From positions 1-64,000 of the forward strand of contig NZ_BDOQ01000009.1 of the NCBI RefSeq assembly GCF_003112435.1: a stretch of 64,000 nucleotides of DNA, read 5' to 3'. The DNA comes from Novimethylophilus kurashikiensis. Its GTDB lineage: Bacteria > Pseudomonadota > Gammaproteobacteria > Burkholderiales > Methylophilaceae. The position numbers and the translations under genes are program-made. The notes under the pieces are model-generated. The model ran no database searches. It saw nothing but the letters and a program-made list of their open reading frames with translations, and had not been told where the DNA came from. Positions within the stretch are counted from its first letter, which is position 1; every line of letters starts with the position of its first letter. Below, piece by piece: positions 35,906 to 45,440 of the stretch.

Positions 35906-37267
35906 TTAGATAGCAAACCATGCAAAAGCGAACAGCGTGTTGTTGTCGCTAGCATTGCGGCCGAAGCCGTCATAGTTGTTCTTTGCGCCGTTGAACTTGG
36001 TGTAGCCGGTGTACTGCAGCCCCAGGCGTAGATTTGCCCAGCCGTTACCCCAGGAGTCTTCCTTGCCGAAGGGCGTCCAATCGCCTTGCACGGTGTAGCC
36101 GCGGGTGTTGGGCGATGCCTTGACGCTGCCCACGTCTTGTTCGCCGCTGTTGTAAAGACCGTTATCGCGGCTGCCGCGGATATCGAACAGGGCCAGGGTT
36201 GCGCCGTAGGTCTTGTCAAAGTGGTAAGAACCGCTGACGTCCAAACGGTTAATCGAGCCGTGACGTTTTTCCGCATCGCCCGCGCCAAAGCTGGCGTCCA
36301 GGTTGCGTCGTTCGTTGATGTAGCTGCCGTTCAGCGCAAACACGTGCTCGCGCGTGCCGAGGAACTGATACGAACCGTCGATCCCGATATCGCGGTACTT
36401 GTCGGTTTGTCCCGGTGTCCAGCCTGGCAGCAAGTGCGCATCCATGCCGAAAATGCCGAAGGAATACGCTTGCTTGCGCTGGTCTTCAAAGTAAGCCAGG
36501 CGCCAGTAAGGCGACGTTCCCTTGATCTTGTCACCCGGAGCAATATTGATGTCGTCCAGAATGCGCTTGGAAAGCGAGTTGTAGCCGCCCAGCTCTGCAT
36601 ACCAATGGTTGTCGTAGAAACCATAGGCAGAAACGCCGATGACTTGCTGGGCGAGCGCGCCGTCGATGAGCGGCGAAGCTGCAGAGCCGACAGCCAGTTC
36701 CGACGACATATACGGGAAACGCCAAGCCGGGACGGTATTGAAGGCGTCCTGCACGGTCGGGTTGTTGTTGATGGAGATACCCAGCACCGTGTCCTTGTCG
36801 GCGATTTGCATGTTCTTCACGATGCGCAGGTCGGCGTTGTCGAGGGTGGTCTTGCGATCCGGTTCGGCATGCGTGACCTGGACGAAAGCGCCGATGTTGT
36901 CGCTAAAGCGGCCTGCGACGAACATCGAGATTTCTTGCAGGGACAGATTGTCGTTCTTGCTGAAGCCCTTGGCCGGATCGGCAGATTGGTCCTTGCTGGT
37001 CTGCGTGTAGCTTTGCACCAGCATGGCGGACAGGGGGATGTGGCCAGCTTTGCCGTCTGAATCGGTATAGCCGCCCAGCTTGAACTTGATGCCGTAAGGC
37101 GTGAGCTGCGGACCGAAGCCGCCGACGTGGCAGGCGACGCAGTCTTGCCCGGTCTGACGGGCGAAGCTGGGTACGGCGTGGGCCGGTAGCGCAGAGGCCA
37201 GCAGCCCCAGCGTAACCAGCGCCATGCGAAAACGGTGCATGGCACGAGGTGTCGATGTTCCGAACAT
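35906..37267 (-). CDS. Fused monoheme cytochrome-porin (Cyc2-like superfamily)
   Basis: A 453-residue protein. A signal peptide (ending AHA at about residue 31) is followed by VPSFARQTGQDCVACH (Cys43, Cys46, His47) and LTPYGIKFKLGGYT. The pattern FARQTG..C.ACH....L...G..FK..GYT matches the N-terminus of Cyc2-type fused cytochrome-porins. The remaining 400 residues are alternating strands and turns (YWRLAYFEDQRKQAYSFGIF, GYTVQGDWTPF) ending NTLFAFAWFAI, as expected for an outer-membrane barrel of about 16 strands. Cyc2 oxidises extracellular Fe(II); other superfamily members have unknown donors, so the substrate here is open. The ATG at 37267 has AAGGAAG upstream. It lies between cytochrome b561 and cytochrome c genes. 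Confidence 0.87.
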   Translation of the reverse strand: MFGTSTPRAMHRFRMALVTLGLLASALPAHAVPSFARQTGQDCVACHVGGFGPQLTPYGIKFKLGGYTDSDGKAGHIPLSAMLVQSYTQTSKDQSADPAKGFSKNDNLSLQEISMFVAGRFSDNIGAFVQVTHAEPDRKTTLDNADLRIVKNMQIADKDTVLGISINNNPTVQDAFNTVPAWRFPYMSSELAVGSAASPLIDGALAQQVIGVSAYGFYDNHWYAELGGYNSLSKRILDDINIAPGDKIKGTSPYWRLAYFEDQRKQAYSFGIFGMDAHLLPGWTPGQTDKYRDIGIDGSYQFLGTREHVFALNGSYINERRNLDASFGAGDAEKRHGSINRLDVSGSYHFDKTYGATLALFDIRGSRDNGLYNSGEQDVGSVKASPNTRGYTVQGDWTPFGKEDSWGNGWANLRLGLQYTGYTKFNGAKNNYDGFGRNASDNNTLFAFAWFAI

Positions 37268-37308
37268 GTCGTTTACTTCCTTCTTGTGGTTGATTAAATC
37301 AGTGATGT

Positions 37309-37890
37309 TTAGATCGAATTGCTGCGCAGCCAGCGCTTGAGCGGCAGCATGGAATACAGCACGCCGTCGCGCAGGAAATAGTGATGCCAAAGGGCCGCCA
37401 CTGCATGCATGCCGACCATGGCGAGCAAGCCCCAGGCCGACCACTCATGCCAGTCGTGCAGGGTATCGGCCAGGTCGCGGTCGCGGCTCAGGATGGCGGG
37501 AATCTGGAACATCCAGAAAAAGCTCATCGGCTTGCCGCTGGCGCTGGACATCGCCCAACCCACCAGTGGAATCGCGATCAGCAGCAGGTAGATACCGGCA
37601 TGGACTAGCTTGGCAACCAGGTTTTGCAAGGCTTGCATTTTGGGTGTGGGGGCAGAGTGGTTGATCGGCTCGCGCACGAAGATGCGGAAAGCGACCATCA
37701 CCATGACCAGCAATCCCAAGGAGCGGTGGAGTGTGACGAGTGCGTGGGTGATTTCGTCGCTGTCGATGTAATCCTGAACCAGTACCGCACCGACTGCGGT
37801 AAGGATGGCGATCAGCGTCAGCCAGTGCAGCGTGATAGTGGCACCGTTGTGACGGTACCTGGGCATGGATGGAGAGAAATTTGTGCTCAT
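37309..37890 (-). CDS. Cytochrome b561 (prokaryotic type, diheme)
   Basis: A 193-residue inner-membrane protein with four hydrophobic helices. The candidate heme-ligand histidines are in TITLHWLTL, TLHRSLGLLV, LVHAGIYLLL and VGMHAVAALWHHY, as in E. coli CybB. Such proteins exchange electrons with the quinone pool. It is the first gene of the minus-strand operon: 41 bases separate it from the cytochrome-porin, so it may link outer-membrane and periplasmic electron flow to quinones. AAGGAGACACAACA precedes the ATG. Confidence 0.92.
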   Translation of the reverse strand: MSTNFSPSMPRYRHNGATITLHWLTLIAILTAVGAVLVQDYIDSDEITHALVTLHRSLGLLVMVMVAFRIFVREPINHSAPTPKMQALQNLVAKLVHAGIYLLLIAIPLVGWAMSSASGKPMSFFWMFQIPAILSRDRDLADTLHDWHEWSAWGLLAMVGMHAVAALWHHYFLRDGVLYSMLPLKRWLRSNSI

Positions 37891-38287
37891 TGTTGTGTCT
37901 CCTTAAAAAGTGCCGTCTGTAGTGCGGCAAACATGGTTGGGTAATCAGTGAAAACCATAGGCTTCCTAATGTGAATTGCTCGGAGCCGGAATTCGCAATA
38001 CCTGTGCCAGATCGTTAAAACACGCGGAATATTTGAATAAGCTAATGAAAAGAAAACAGAACTTTTGGCTGGTTATGTGGCTTGACGCGCGAACTGCAGA
38101 CTTTATAGGTCTGCAAAAAACGTAGGGATGAAAATTAGTGCTGCGAAATTTTGCAGGGTAGGGATGATAAATACGACGCGAAAAATGGCTGGAGGTGTGG
38201 GCCGTCAATGGTAGAATTGCGCGCCTTGAGCGAATCCGGCAATTGCCGAAGCGTTCATCTCAAAACAGAATCAAACTAGGAAATAGC

Positions 38288-38563
38288 ATGAGCCAAATCA
38301 TCATCGAACATAATCCCAGCGAAGAGCGTCTGAAGGAACTGGGTGTTTCCAGCTGGAACATCTGGGAAAAGGAAATCTCCAAGTTCCCGCTTGACTTCGG
38401 TATCAAGGAAACCGCCTACGTGCTCGAAGGCGAAATCCTCGTGACCCCCAAGGGTGGCGAACCGGTCCGTATCGTTCCGGGCGACCTGGTTGTTTTCCCC
38501 GTCGGCCTCAAGTCCAACTGGGAAGTGGTCAAGCCCCTGCGCAAGCACTACAAGCACGGTTAA
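38288..38563 (+). CDS. Cupin domain protein (DUF861 type)
   Basis: A 91-residue single cupin. The segments KETAYVLEGEILVTPKGGEPVRIVPGDLVVFPVG match the DUF861 cupin core (related to the (S)-ureidoglycine aminohydrolase family), but only part of the metal-binding set is apparent, so an enzymatic role is uncertain. AGGAAATAGC precedes the ATG. The gene is transcribed alone and has a very strong terminator. Confidence 0.88.
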   Translation: MSQIIIEHNPSEERLKELGVSSWNIWEKEISKFPLDFGIKETAYVLEGEILVTPKGGEPVRIVPGDLVVFPVGLKSNWEVVKPLRKHYKHG

Positions 38564-38584
38564 TTCCGACTTCTGGCAGGCAAC

Positions 38585-38612
38585 AAAAAAGGCATCTTCG
38601 GATGCCTTTTTT
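38585..38612 (+). terminator. Intrinsic terminator after the cupin gene
   Basis: AAAAAAGGCATC, a TTCG tetraloop and GATGCCTTTTTT form a perfect 12-bp stem with A and T runs; it can act in both directions, also for the convergent small secreted protein gene. Confidence 0.95.
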
Positions 38613-38673
38613 GTTTTCAGGGTTTGATTCCTGGCAAACCGGCATCGACGCCGGTTTGCACAGTAGCGCTGGA

Positions 38674-38973
38674 TCAATGGCGATCGCTGGACTTTCCTTT
38701 GTGCTTGCCCTGATTGCTGTGATCGATAGCCTTGCGCTCCGTTGCGCGGTCCTGGCCCTTTTCCTGACCGACGGCTGGACTGTTAGCGTTAATCGTCGCC
38801 TCGTTGCTCATGCGCTCGCTGGCCTGGCCTTTATCGGTGTCGGTCTGCACGCCGCTTTTCACATCGGTTTGTATATCAGCGTCTGCTCCGGCGGCATGCA
38901 CGGGATTCATCAATGCGATTTGCGCGGCAGCGGCAAGCAGCATCATCGTCAGGGTTGGTTTCATGTTCTTCAT
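38674..38973 (-). CDS. Small exported hydrophilic protein
   Basis: A 99-residue protein with a signal peptide (about 1-27, ending VHA) and a polar, disordered-looking mature part rich in Asp, Gln, Ser, Lys and Gly (DIQTDVKSGVQTDTDKGQ ... HKGKSSDRH). I do not recognise a family. AAGAAAGG lies upstream; a second ATG four codons in is also possible. It runs towards the cupin gene, sharing its terminator. Confidence 0.65.
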   Translation of the reverse strand: MKNMKPTLTMMLLAAAAQIALMNPVHAAGADADIQTDVKSGVQTDTDKGQASERMSNEATINANSPAVGQEKGQDRATERKAIDHSNQGKHKGKSSDRH

Positions 38974-39037
38974 GGTTAAGCCTTTCTTGGACTAATAGAT
39001 CGAAAGCTGTTCGCACTCAAAGTCGTGCTTTGGAGTA

Positions 39038-39111
39038 GGCGGGACGATATTCTTTCCGACATGCGTGGCATGGCAGTCCCAAACATGCCTGGGAAGAATA
39101 TTCGTCCCGCC
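39038..39111. repeat. 74-base imperfect palindrome (REP/MITE-like)
   Basis: The arms GGCGGGACGATATTCTT and AAGAATATTCGTCCCGCC pair along almost their full length with one bulged base. The centre contains nested repeats around GCATGGCA and TCCCAAACATGCCTGGGA. It lies in the 583-base gap between the small secreted protein and the chemoreceptor and could be a REP-like element or a structured RNA. Confidence 0.55.
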
Positions 39112-39360
39112 GATTCTCCTGGCTGAACAGCCGTGGACTTGGGTAGTTAAACGTCGTCCGAGTCTGAATAACGCAATGCTTGTGCCAAGATATTAAAAAC
39201 ATTATAAAACATATAGATGTATTGATTAATTAAAGTTAATTAATAATACTGTTCCTGCTTGATGTGTCGCCATATCTAGACGTTTTATAATTTGTGGTTA
39301 TGTGAATACACTTTATAAGTGTCTGAATTAAAATAATTACTTGATGGAATTGCCTATTGG

Positions 39361-39431
39361 CGCGATATCGCGACACTTTCTCGACCCTTTCCCCTTTGAA
39401 TCCTAATCGCGAACCTATCAGTTCTGATAGG
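39361..39431. promoter_or_regulatory. Two perfect palindromes upstream of the chemoreceptor gene
   Basis: CGCGATATCGCG (39361-39372) and CCTATCAG-TT-CTGATAGG (39414-39431) are perfect inverted repeats 185 and 126 bases before the ATG. Neither is followed by a T-run, so they are candidates for regulator binding sites. I found no clear sigma-28 promoter. Confidence 0.35.
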
Positions 39432-39556
39432 TCGGGTATGTAACCTTATCTTTTTCGCTTGATTCATCGTTATCCTGAGTAGGGGTAAACCCTGATAGTC
39501 GTGTAGTCATAACCTTAATAAAATTGTGACTAATGCTGGTGAAATGGGAGATCATC

Positions 39557-41137
39557 ATGAGCATTCGTATTAAGTTACAAACACTGACGGCAATCACTGT
39601 GCTGGGGTTGGGCGCAGTCTCGGCCATGACGATGTACGGGCTTAACGCCATCCGCGACGCGGAATCCACGGCGCATCGACGCGAGGGCTATGTGATGGAT
39701 TTGCTGGAGATCAAGGCTAGCGCGATCTCCACCATCATGCTCGACCCGACCCAACAGGAGACGCGTGAAGTGTTTTCCGCCGCGGAGAAAAGCATTCTTC
39801 AGCACGGTAAATCAGCGCTCGAGTCGATCAAGCGGCCCGAGATTCGTGAGGATTTGAAACATATCCTGAGCCAGTGGGATGTTTACAACCGCGACTCGCT
39901 AAAATTGATCCAGCTGGCTGCTAGCGACGCCAAAGCAGCCAACGACCAATTGATCCCCTTGTACAACCGTGAGTTCAAGCCATTGCAGGGCGACCTGGAG
40001 AAGTTCGTCGCCAAGCGGCAAATGGAAGCCCGACAGTCCAGCGAGACGGCTTCTCAAGTAGGTAAACGTACCTATTGGCAAGTCATGCCGTTGCTGGCCT
40101 TGGTCATGCTGGTCAATGTTGGCGTGGTGGTATGGATTTCGCGATCGCTTCGGGCGGCGCTCGAACGCATACACAAGAAGCTTGTCCCGCTTAAAGCCGG
40201 CGATTTGACGCAGCGCTTCCCGGAAGACACCGAAGCCGAGTTGAATGAGATCGGCGCAGGCGTTAACACCTTCATCCAGGAACTCCAGAAAATCGTGCGC
40301 GAAACCCGCAAGGACGCGGAGTTGGTGGCCAATGCCGCGATTCAGCTTGCTGCCGCCTCGGAACAGGTATTGGCGAGTTCTACTCAGCAAAGCCAAGCGA
40401 CTTCGACGGTGGCTGCCGCGGTTGAACAATTTTCGGTCAGCATCGACCAGGTTTCCGAGAACGCCGCAGAGGCCGAGCGCAAGGCCGCGCTGTCGGGTGA
40501 ATTGTCGCGTAACGGCGAGGTGGAGGTGCAAGGCGCTGTGGAAGAAATCCAGCGCATCGAACACTCGGTCAACGATGCTGCGTCCAAGATGGACGTGCTG
40601 GGGCAGCAGGCGCAGGAAATCGGCACCGTGGTAAACGTGATCAAGGACGTGGCCGAGCAGACCAATCTGCTCGCGCTCAATGCCGCGATTGAAGCGGCTC
40701 GTGCAGGCGAATCAGGACGCGGCTTCGCCGTCGTGGCAGACGAGGTACGCAAGCTGGCCGAGCGCACTGGAAAATCGGCGCAAGAAATCACCAATATGAT
40801 CGTTTCCATACAGGCACACACACAAACGGCAACTACCGTTATGCAAGAGAGCAATGCTCGGGTCAGCCAGGGCGTCAAGCAGGCCGAGCACGCCGGAAAC
40901 TCGATGCAGCAGATCAATACCAGCTCGGCGGAAGTCGTGCAGGCGGTCAGCGATATTTCGACAGCCCTGAGCGAGCAGCGTGCAGCCAGCAGCGAAATTG
41001 CTCGCAACGTAGAACAAATCGCCCAGATGACGGAGGAGAACGGGGCAGCGGTCTTGCAGGTATCCAGCGCGGCGGAAAAGCTCAAGGAGCTCGCTTCCGA
41101 ATTGCAGGCCGGTGTGGCGAAGTTCAAGGTGGCTTGA
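39557..41137 (+). CDS. Methyl-accepting chemotaxis protein
   Basis: A 526-residue chemoreceptor. Transmembrane helix 1 is at about 10-30, a periplasmic helical-bundle sensor spans about 31-180, helix 2 ([19 protein letters not shown]) is at about 180-200, then HAMP and a cytoplasmic coiled-coil signalling domain. The hairpin tip reads [41 protein letters not shown], which is canonical for CheA/CheW contact. GGGAG precedes the ATG at 39557; a start at 39533 would add 8 residues. The ligand is unknown. Confidence 0.95.
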   Translation: MSIRIKLQTLTAITVLGLGAVSAMTMYGLNAIRDAESTAHRREGYVMDLLEIKASAISTIMLDPTQQETREVFSAAEKSILQHGKSALESIKRPEIREDLKHILSQWDVYNRDSLKLIQLAASDAKAANDQLIPLYNREFKPLQGDLEKFVAKRQMEARQSSETASQVGKRTYWQVMPLLALVMLVNVGVVVWISRSLRAALERIHKKLVPLKAGDLTQRFPEDTEAELNEIGAGVNTFIQELQKIVRETRKDAELVANAAIQLAAASEQVLASSTQQSQATSTVAAAVEQFSVSIDQVSENAAEAERKAALSGELSRNGEVEVQGAVEEIQRIEHSVNDAASKMDVLGQQAQEIGTVVNVIKDVAEQTNLLALNAAIEAARAGESGRGFAVVADEVRKLAERTGKSAQEITNMIVSIQAHTQTATTVMQESNARVSQGVKQAEHAGNSMQQINTSSAEVVQAVSDISTALSEQRAASSEIARNVEQIAQMTEENGAAVLQVSSAAEKLKELASELQAGVAKFKVA

Positions 41138-41165
41138 AGTCAGTCAGTCGATAGGGAGGCGCATC

Positions 41166-41507
41166 ATGCAAACATCCCGACATAATTTCGATTTCGATGC
41201 TTGGCGACAACTGGCGGAGCATTCACCGGAGGATTTCGAACGTCAACGTCGCTCTGCGGTGGAGAAGGTCATCAATGGGCAGGGCTGCAATACGCGGCGA
41301 CTTTTGGCGTTGCAAACCCGTATCGACCTCGAAATATTGCGCGCTAAGACACCCCTGAACGCCTGCCTGCGGCTTTCCGTCCTGATGTGGGATTATTTCG
41401 ACCGCCTGCGGGAAACGTTCGATAAAAATCTCATGCGGCAAGAGCCTAGGCAGCTCCCGGCTAGCAAAAAGACAGCGCAAATCATTGCCTTCCCTGCGCG
41501 AAAATGA
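41166..41507 (+). CDS. DUF3135 family protein
   Basis: A 113-residue protein. FDFDAWRQLAEHSPEDFERQRRSAVEKVI and RRLLALQTRIDLEILRAKTPLNACLRLS match the DUF3135 pattern. It has no membrane segment. The ATG at 41166 has AGGGAGG upstream. It lies 28 bases after the chemoreceptor and is likely cotranscribed, but the function of the family is unknown. Confidence 0.85.
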   Translation: MQTSRHNFDFDAWRQLAEHSPEDFERQRRSAVEKVINGQGCNTRRLLALQTRIDLEILRAKTPLNACLRLSVLMWDYFDRLRETFDKNLMRQEPRQLPASKKTAQIIAFPARK

Positions 41508-41554
41508 GCCAGGGCTTGGAGTATAATGCGCGCCTTTTACCCATAACTAGAATC

Positions 41555-41896
41555 ATGTCTAATATCCCAGCCTGCCCGCAATGCACCCTCGAAAACACTT
41601 ATCCCGACGGCGATAACTACGTCTGCGCCGACTGCGGCTACGAATGGCCCATGGCTGGTGCAGCCGCCACCGCGGATGAGTCCGATGCGGTCGTCAAGGA
41701 CGCCAACGGCAACGTCCTGAGCGATGGTGATGCTGTCGTTCTGATCAAGGATCTCAAGGTCAAAGGCTCGTCGATTACGCTCAAGCAAGGCACCAAGGTC
41801 AAAAGCATTCGGTTGGTGGGCGGCGACCATGAAGTGGACTGCAAGATGGATGCAGGTAACTTCATGCTCAAGGCCTGCTTCCTCAAGAAGGTATAA
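41555..41896 (+). CDS. PhnA/YjdM family zinc-ribbon protein
   Basis: A 113-residue protein with an N-terminal zinc ribbon (CPQCTLENTY ... CADCGYEWP) and the C-terminal domain VVKDANGNVLSDGDAVVLIKDLKVKG, then IRLVGGDHEVDCK, the normal PhnA (YjdM) layout. Despite the old name alkylphosphonate utilisation protein, its role is unknown. A TATAAT at 41522 may be its -10 box. A start at 41504 would add 17 residues before the zinc ribbon. A hairpin (TGCGGC-AGTAT-GCCGCA, 41906-41922) follows. Confidence 0.93.
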   Translation: MSNIPACPQCTLENTYPDGDNYVCADCGYEWPMAGAAATADESDAVVKDANGNVLSDGDAVVLIKDLKVKGSSITLKQGTKVKSIRLVGGDHEVDCKMDAGNFMLKACFLKKV

Positions 41897-41905
41897 GCAT
41901 CCTAC

Positions 41906-41922
41906 TGCGGCAGTATGCCGCA
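41906..41922 (+). terminator. Hairpin after the PhnA-like gene
   Basis: TGCGGC and GCCGCA pair around AGTAT, 9 bases after the stop; only a short CTTT follows, so termination may be weak and could allow readthrough into the porin operon. Confidence 0.45.
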
Positions 41923-41993
41923 CCTTTCATGCGACCCCAGGCTCGCCATTTGCATAGCATGCCTTTAGAATGCCAATAATACAGAAGGGGATA

Positions 41994-43031
41994 ATGAGCG
42001 CCGTGCGATTCGACAAGGGGGTTGGAATCCTGGTCCTGGTTGCAGGTTTGACGCCTGCGGCTTGGGCCGACGATTATCATTTGGGGCAGGGCTACAACGT
42101 CGGCAATTTCAATATTGCCGGCTACGCCAGTGTGGTGGCCGATGCGCCGACCCACGGTACGTCCAAGCTCATGATCGACGATCTGAGCCTCTTCATCACC
42201 GGGCGATTCAATCGCTATTTCAATCCATTTTTTGAAGGCGAGCTTACCGAGGATGCGCTGTGGCAGGAGGGCGGTTCGCTGTTCTCAGATTCCAAGCCAA
42301 GGCTGGTCCTGGAACGGCTCTATAACGACAGCTATCTGACGGATTACCTATCGGTGCGGCTCGGCAAGATGCTGACGCCCATCGGCGAGTGGAATACCAT
42401 CCATGCTGCACCGCTGGTCTGGACGACGACCCGTCCCATGACGACTTACCGCGGCTTCAATGAATATACCTCCGGTATTGCCGTCAATTACGACGCACAG
42501 GACGCCAAGTTGCCTGAAGTGCAACTCTACTGGCAACCCGACGGCGAGATGATCCCCAAGCCGCAGCGATTGATCGTGCGTGAATACGTTCATGCCTATG
42601 GCGTTCATGCAAACTGGAGTCTCGGCCTGACGGACAAGATAGGCTTGTCGATCGAGCATGCTGACGTGAACGCCAGCGACGAATCGCAGACGCTCTACGG
42701 TTTAAACGCCCGCAAGACCTGGGGCAAGTTCCAGCTGGAAACCGAGGCGCATTACACCGACTTGAGCGGTGGCAATCCCAGCCGAGCTCGCAGCAACGAA
42801 CGAGGCGCTTATGTGCTGGCTGCCTATTCGCCCACCGCGCAATGGAGCGTGATGGGGCGCTACGAATATTTTGCCGACCGCGAGGCTGCATCAAGCTCGC
42901 GCAATGCGCTCGTTGGCGTGGCGTACCGACCTGACCCTGCCATGGTGTGGAAGCTTGAGTGCGTCAAGAACTACGGCGCCGTGCTGGATATCGAGACCGG
43001 CGTGTTTGCTTCTTTCTCGGTGCTCTTCTGA
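41994..43031 (+). CDS. Outer-membrane porin-like beta-barrel protein
   Basis: A 345-residue protein with a signal peptide (ending AWA at about residue 26) and a mature part made of alternating strands, ending GVFASFSVLF with a terminal Phe, the usual barrel assembly signal. Segments such as LSVRLGKMLTPIGEWNTIH and GIAVNYDAQDAKLPEVQLYW resemble porins used in anion or phosphate uptake, but the family is not certain. AAGGGGATA precedes the ATG at 41994. Its stop overlaps the next start by one base, so it leads a five-gene operon with a binding protein and two-component proteins. Confidence 0.78.
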   Translation: MSAVRFDKGVGILVLVAGLTPAAWADDYHLGQGYNVGNFNIAGYASVVADAPTHGTSKLMIDDLSLFITGRFNRYFNPFFEGELTEDALWQEGGSLFSDSKPRLVLERLYNDSYLTDYLSVRLGKMLTPIGEWNTIHAAPLVWTTTRPMTTYRGFNEYTSGIAVNYDAQDAKLPEVQLYWQPDGEMIPKPQRLIVREYVHAYGVHANWSLGLTDKIGLSIEHADVNASDESQTLYGLNARKTWGKFQLETEAHYTDLSGGNPSRARSNERGAYVLAAYSPTAQWSVMGRYEYFADREAASSSRNALVGVAYRPDPAMVWKLECVKNYGAVLDIETGVFASFSVLF

Positions 43032-43453
43032 TGCGTGCGTTCCTGACATTCCTGACGCTCGCCATCCTCTCGGGTATGCCGCTTGCCCAAGCAGACGAGC
43101 TTTTGGTCATTGCCAATCCCAATGTGCCGGTAGCTGCGCTTTCCCCCGACGAACTTGCAAGCATTTATCTGCTCAAGACGACCAGTTGGCCGAGTGGGCC
43201 GGGCATCGTTCCCGTAAATCGCGAGGCCTCCAGCCACGTACGCAATACCTTTACCGAACTGGTCTTGCGACAGCCGCTCAACGCGCTTAACGCCTATTGG
43301 AACCAGATGCACTTCAAGGGCAAGGTGCCGCCGCTGATCCAGGAGTCGGACCAGGCCGTGCTGGCGTTTGTGCAAAAAGTCCCCGGCGCCATCGGCTACA
43401 TCAGTGCCGGTACGACACCGCAGAACGTGAAGATCCTCGCACGCGTGCCATGA
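43031..43453 (+). CDS. PstS-like periplasmic binding protein (small)
   Basis: A 140-residue exported protein: a signal peptide (about 1-21, ending AQA), then VIANPNVPVAALSPDELASIYLLK and PVNREASSHVRNTFTELVL, ending with VQKVPGAIGYISAG. These motifs match the PBP-like/phosphate ABC transporter substrate-binding superfamily, in a short single-lobe form. No permease or ATPase genes are nearby; instead a kinase follows with a 4-base overlap, so it may be a sensory subunit. This is inference. Confidence 0.82.
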   Translation: MRAFLTFLTLAILSGMPLAQADELLVIANPNVPVAALSPDELASIYLLKTTSWPSGPGIVPVNREASSHVRNTFTELVLRQPLNALNAYWNQMHFKGKVPPLIQESDQAVLAFVQKVPGAIGYISAGTTPQNVKILARVP

Positions 43454-45438
43454 TCGCCTGGGCGTCAAAATCGATCGGCCGCAAGCTGATCGTTTCTTTC
43501 ATCGCGATTTTCGTGCTGACTTATGCGCTGACCGCATCCTTCGTCTATACCAGCGTGCGTGCCTCCATGGCGCATTCCGAAACGCAATCGCTGGTTCATC
43601 TCGCCAATCAGAAACTCGAACTCGTCTCAAGCCATCTTTCCGCACTAGGGACAAATTTGCGCGCCTGGTCGCAGCTTGAGGTGATGAACGACCTCATTAA
43701 CGGCGACGTGGACAAGCGTATCGCGCGTACGCTCGCTAGCCTCAAGGAACAGTATTCGCTGCCCGGCGACATTTATGCCTTCGATACCATGGGTAAGCTC
43801 GTCGCAGCGTCCAATCCAGGGCAAATGGCGATTGGCGGCGCGCTGCCACCGCTGTGGAAAAACGACCAGCAGCAGCTACGCCTCATTGATAAACATCAAG
43901 ACCCTTACCTGCCGCACGACATCATCGCGTTGAGCCTGCCCTTGCACGCCAGTTTTTCTGCGGATTTCAGGATGGGGACCCTCGTGGTGACGGTGCCCTG
44001 GAGCACAATCGTTGAACAGTTTCATGAAAAAAATCACCGCATCGTGCTCTATGCGGACGAGCGCCGCAGCATCCTCTTCAACGGCGGGGAAGCAGGCAAT
44101 GTAACCGCGGATGAGATGGTCGAGCTCACCCGACGCAAGGACGACTTGATGCTGGGCGGTAAGCGCTATATCGCGGGCTATTCCGAGAGCTATCACACCT
44201 TGCTCAACGACTGGCATATCGCTGCCTTGCAAGATGAAGACGTGGCTTACCGACCGATTCGGCTGGTCGCATTTAAGCTGATCGGCTTGGGATTGCTGCT
44301 CGCAATCCCGTTCGCCATGGCTATCCGCTGGCTGTCCCAACGTCTTACCGCGCCAGTGACCTCGCTGACCAGGGTGGTATCCAGGATTACGACATCGAGC
44401 GATTTGTCGATCCGCGCGGAAATCGTTTCCCAGGACGAGTTGGGGACGCTGGCGGAGACATTCAACAACATGGCGGAAAACCTCCAGCATTCATTGCACG
44501 AGCGCGAGTTGTTCGTCGGAGAGCTGGAGCGACTCAACAAAACCCTGGAGCAGCGCGTCCAGGAACGCACGCAAGCGCTGGAGCAGGCGAATACCGAGTT
44601 AACAGGCGCCATCGACAACCTTAAATCGGCGCAGAGCCAGTTGGTGCACTCGGAAAAAATGGCTTCGCTCGGTCAACTGGTGGCAGGTGTCGCGCACGAG
44701 CTCAACAACCCCATCGGTTTCATCTACGCCAATTTTCCTCACCTTGAGGAATACACCAACGACCTGATCCAACTGGTGGAGGAAATCCGCCAACTGCCTC
44801 TGGAAGAGGCGCAGAAGGACGAGATTGAAAAACGCCTCAAGGCCATCGATATCGACTTCATCAAGGAAGATATCCTCAAGATCATCCGCAGCGGCAAATC
44901 CGGTGCGTCGCGCATCAAGGAAATTGTTTCCTCGTTGCGGAGTTTTTCTCGTCTCGACGAAGCCGAGCTCAAGAGCGTGTTGCTGGAAGACGGCATCAAC
45001 GACACCCTCGCAATCCTGCATCACTACCTCAAGAACCGCATCGAGGTGACCAAGGATTACCGCCTTAATCAGCCTGTGCTGTGCCGCGCAGGGCAGATCA
45101 ACCAAGTGTTCATGAATATCATCTACAACGCCATCCAGGCCATGGATGGGCCGGGGCGCTTGCGCATTGCCACCTGGCAGGACGGCGAGTTTGCAGCGGT
45201 GAGCGTCGTGGATACCGGCGGGGGTATTCCACCCGATATCATGGGCAAGATTTTCGACCCTTTCTTCACTACCAAGAAAATCGGCGAGGGCACGGGGCTG
45301 GGCCTTTCCATTTCCTACGGCATCGTGGAAAAACACGGCGGCCGCATCGACGTCAAAAGCGAAATCGGCAAGGGGACGGAATTCATCATCCGGATTCGCA
45401 TGAAGCCGGAAACGTTGATTGAGGAGGCCGGGCAATAG
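43450..45438 (+). CDS. Membrane sensor histidine kinase with HAMP domain
   Basis: A 662-residue kinase. Transmembrane helices lie at about 12-32 and 275-300, enclosing a periplasmic sensor of about 240 residues (Cache-like by context, [22 protein letters not shown]). HAMP and a coiled coil follow (about 300-400), then the HisKA motif [20 protein letters not shown] (His416) with an inserted helical segment, and a HATPase with [19 protein letters not shown] and [18 protein letters not shown]. The ATG overlaps the binding-protein stop; the stop is 2 bases before the receiver gene. The upstream porin and PstS-like protein suggest that it senses an anion in the periplasm, which is unproven. Confidence 0.93.
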   Translation: MIAWASKSIGRKLIVSFIAIFVLTYALTASFVYTSVRASMAHSETQSLVHLANQKLELVSSHLSALGTNLRAWSQLEVMNDLINGDVDKRIARTLASLKEQYSLPGDIYAFDTMGKLVAASNPGQMAIGGALPPLWKNDQQQLRLIDKHQDPYLPHDIIALSLPLHASFSADFRMGTLVVTVPWSTIVEQFHEKNHRIVLYADERRSILFNGGEAGNVTADEMVELTRRKDDLMLGGKRYIAGYSESYHTLLNDWHIAALQDEDVAYRPIRLVAFKLIGLGLLLAIPFAMAIRWLSQRLTAPVTSLTRVVSRITTSSDLSIRAEIVSQDELGTLAETFNNMAENLQHSLHERELFVGELERLNKTLEQRVQERTQALEQANTELTGAIDNLKSAQSQLVHSEKMASLGQLVAGVAHELNNPIGFIYANFPHLEEYTNDLIQLVEEIRQLPLEEAQKDEIEKRLKAIDIDFIKEDILKIIRSGKSGASRIKEIVSSLRSFSRLDEAELKSVLLEDGINDTLAILHHYLKNRIEVTKDYRLNQPVLCRAGQINQVFMNIIYNAIQAMDGPGRLRIATWQDGEFAAVSVVDTGGGIPPDIMGKIFDPFFTTKKIGEGTGLGLSISYGIVEKHGGRIDVKSEIGKGTEFIIRIRMKPETLIEEAGQ

Positions 45439-45440
45439 CC

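Noticed and set aside
39017-39202. A 61-codon minus-strand frame
   Set aside because: It lies on the 74-base palindrome and consists largely of its arms; no ribosome binding site and no recognisable protein.
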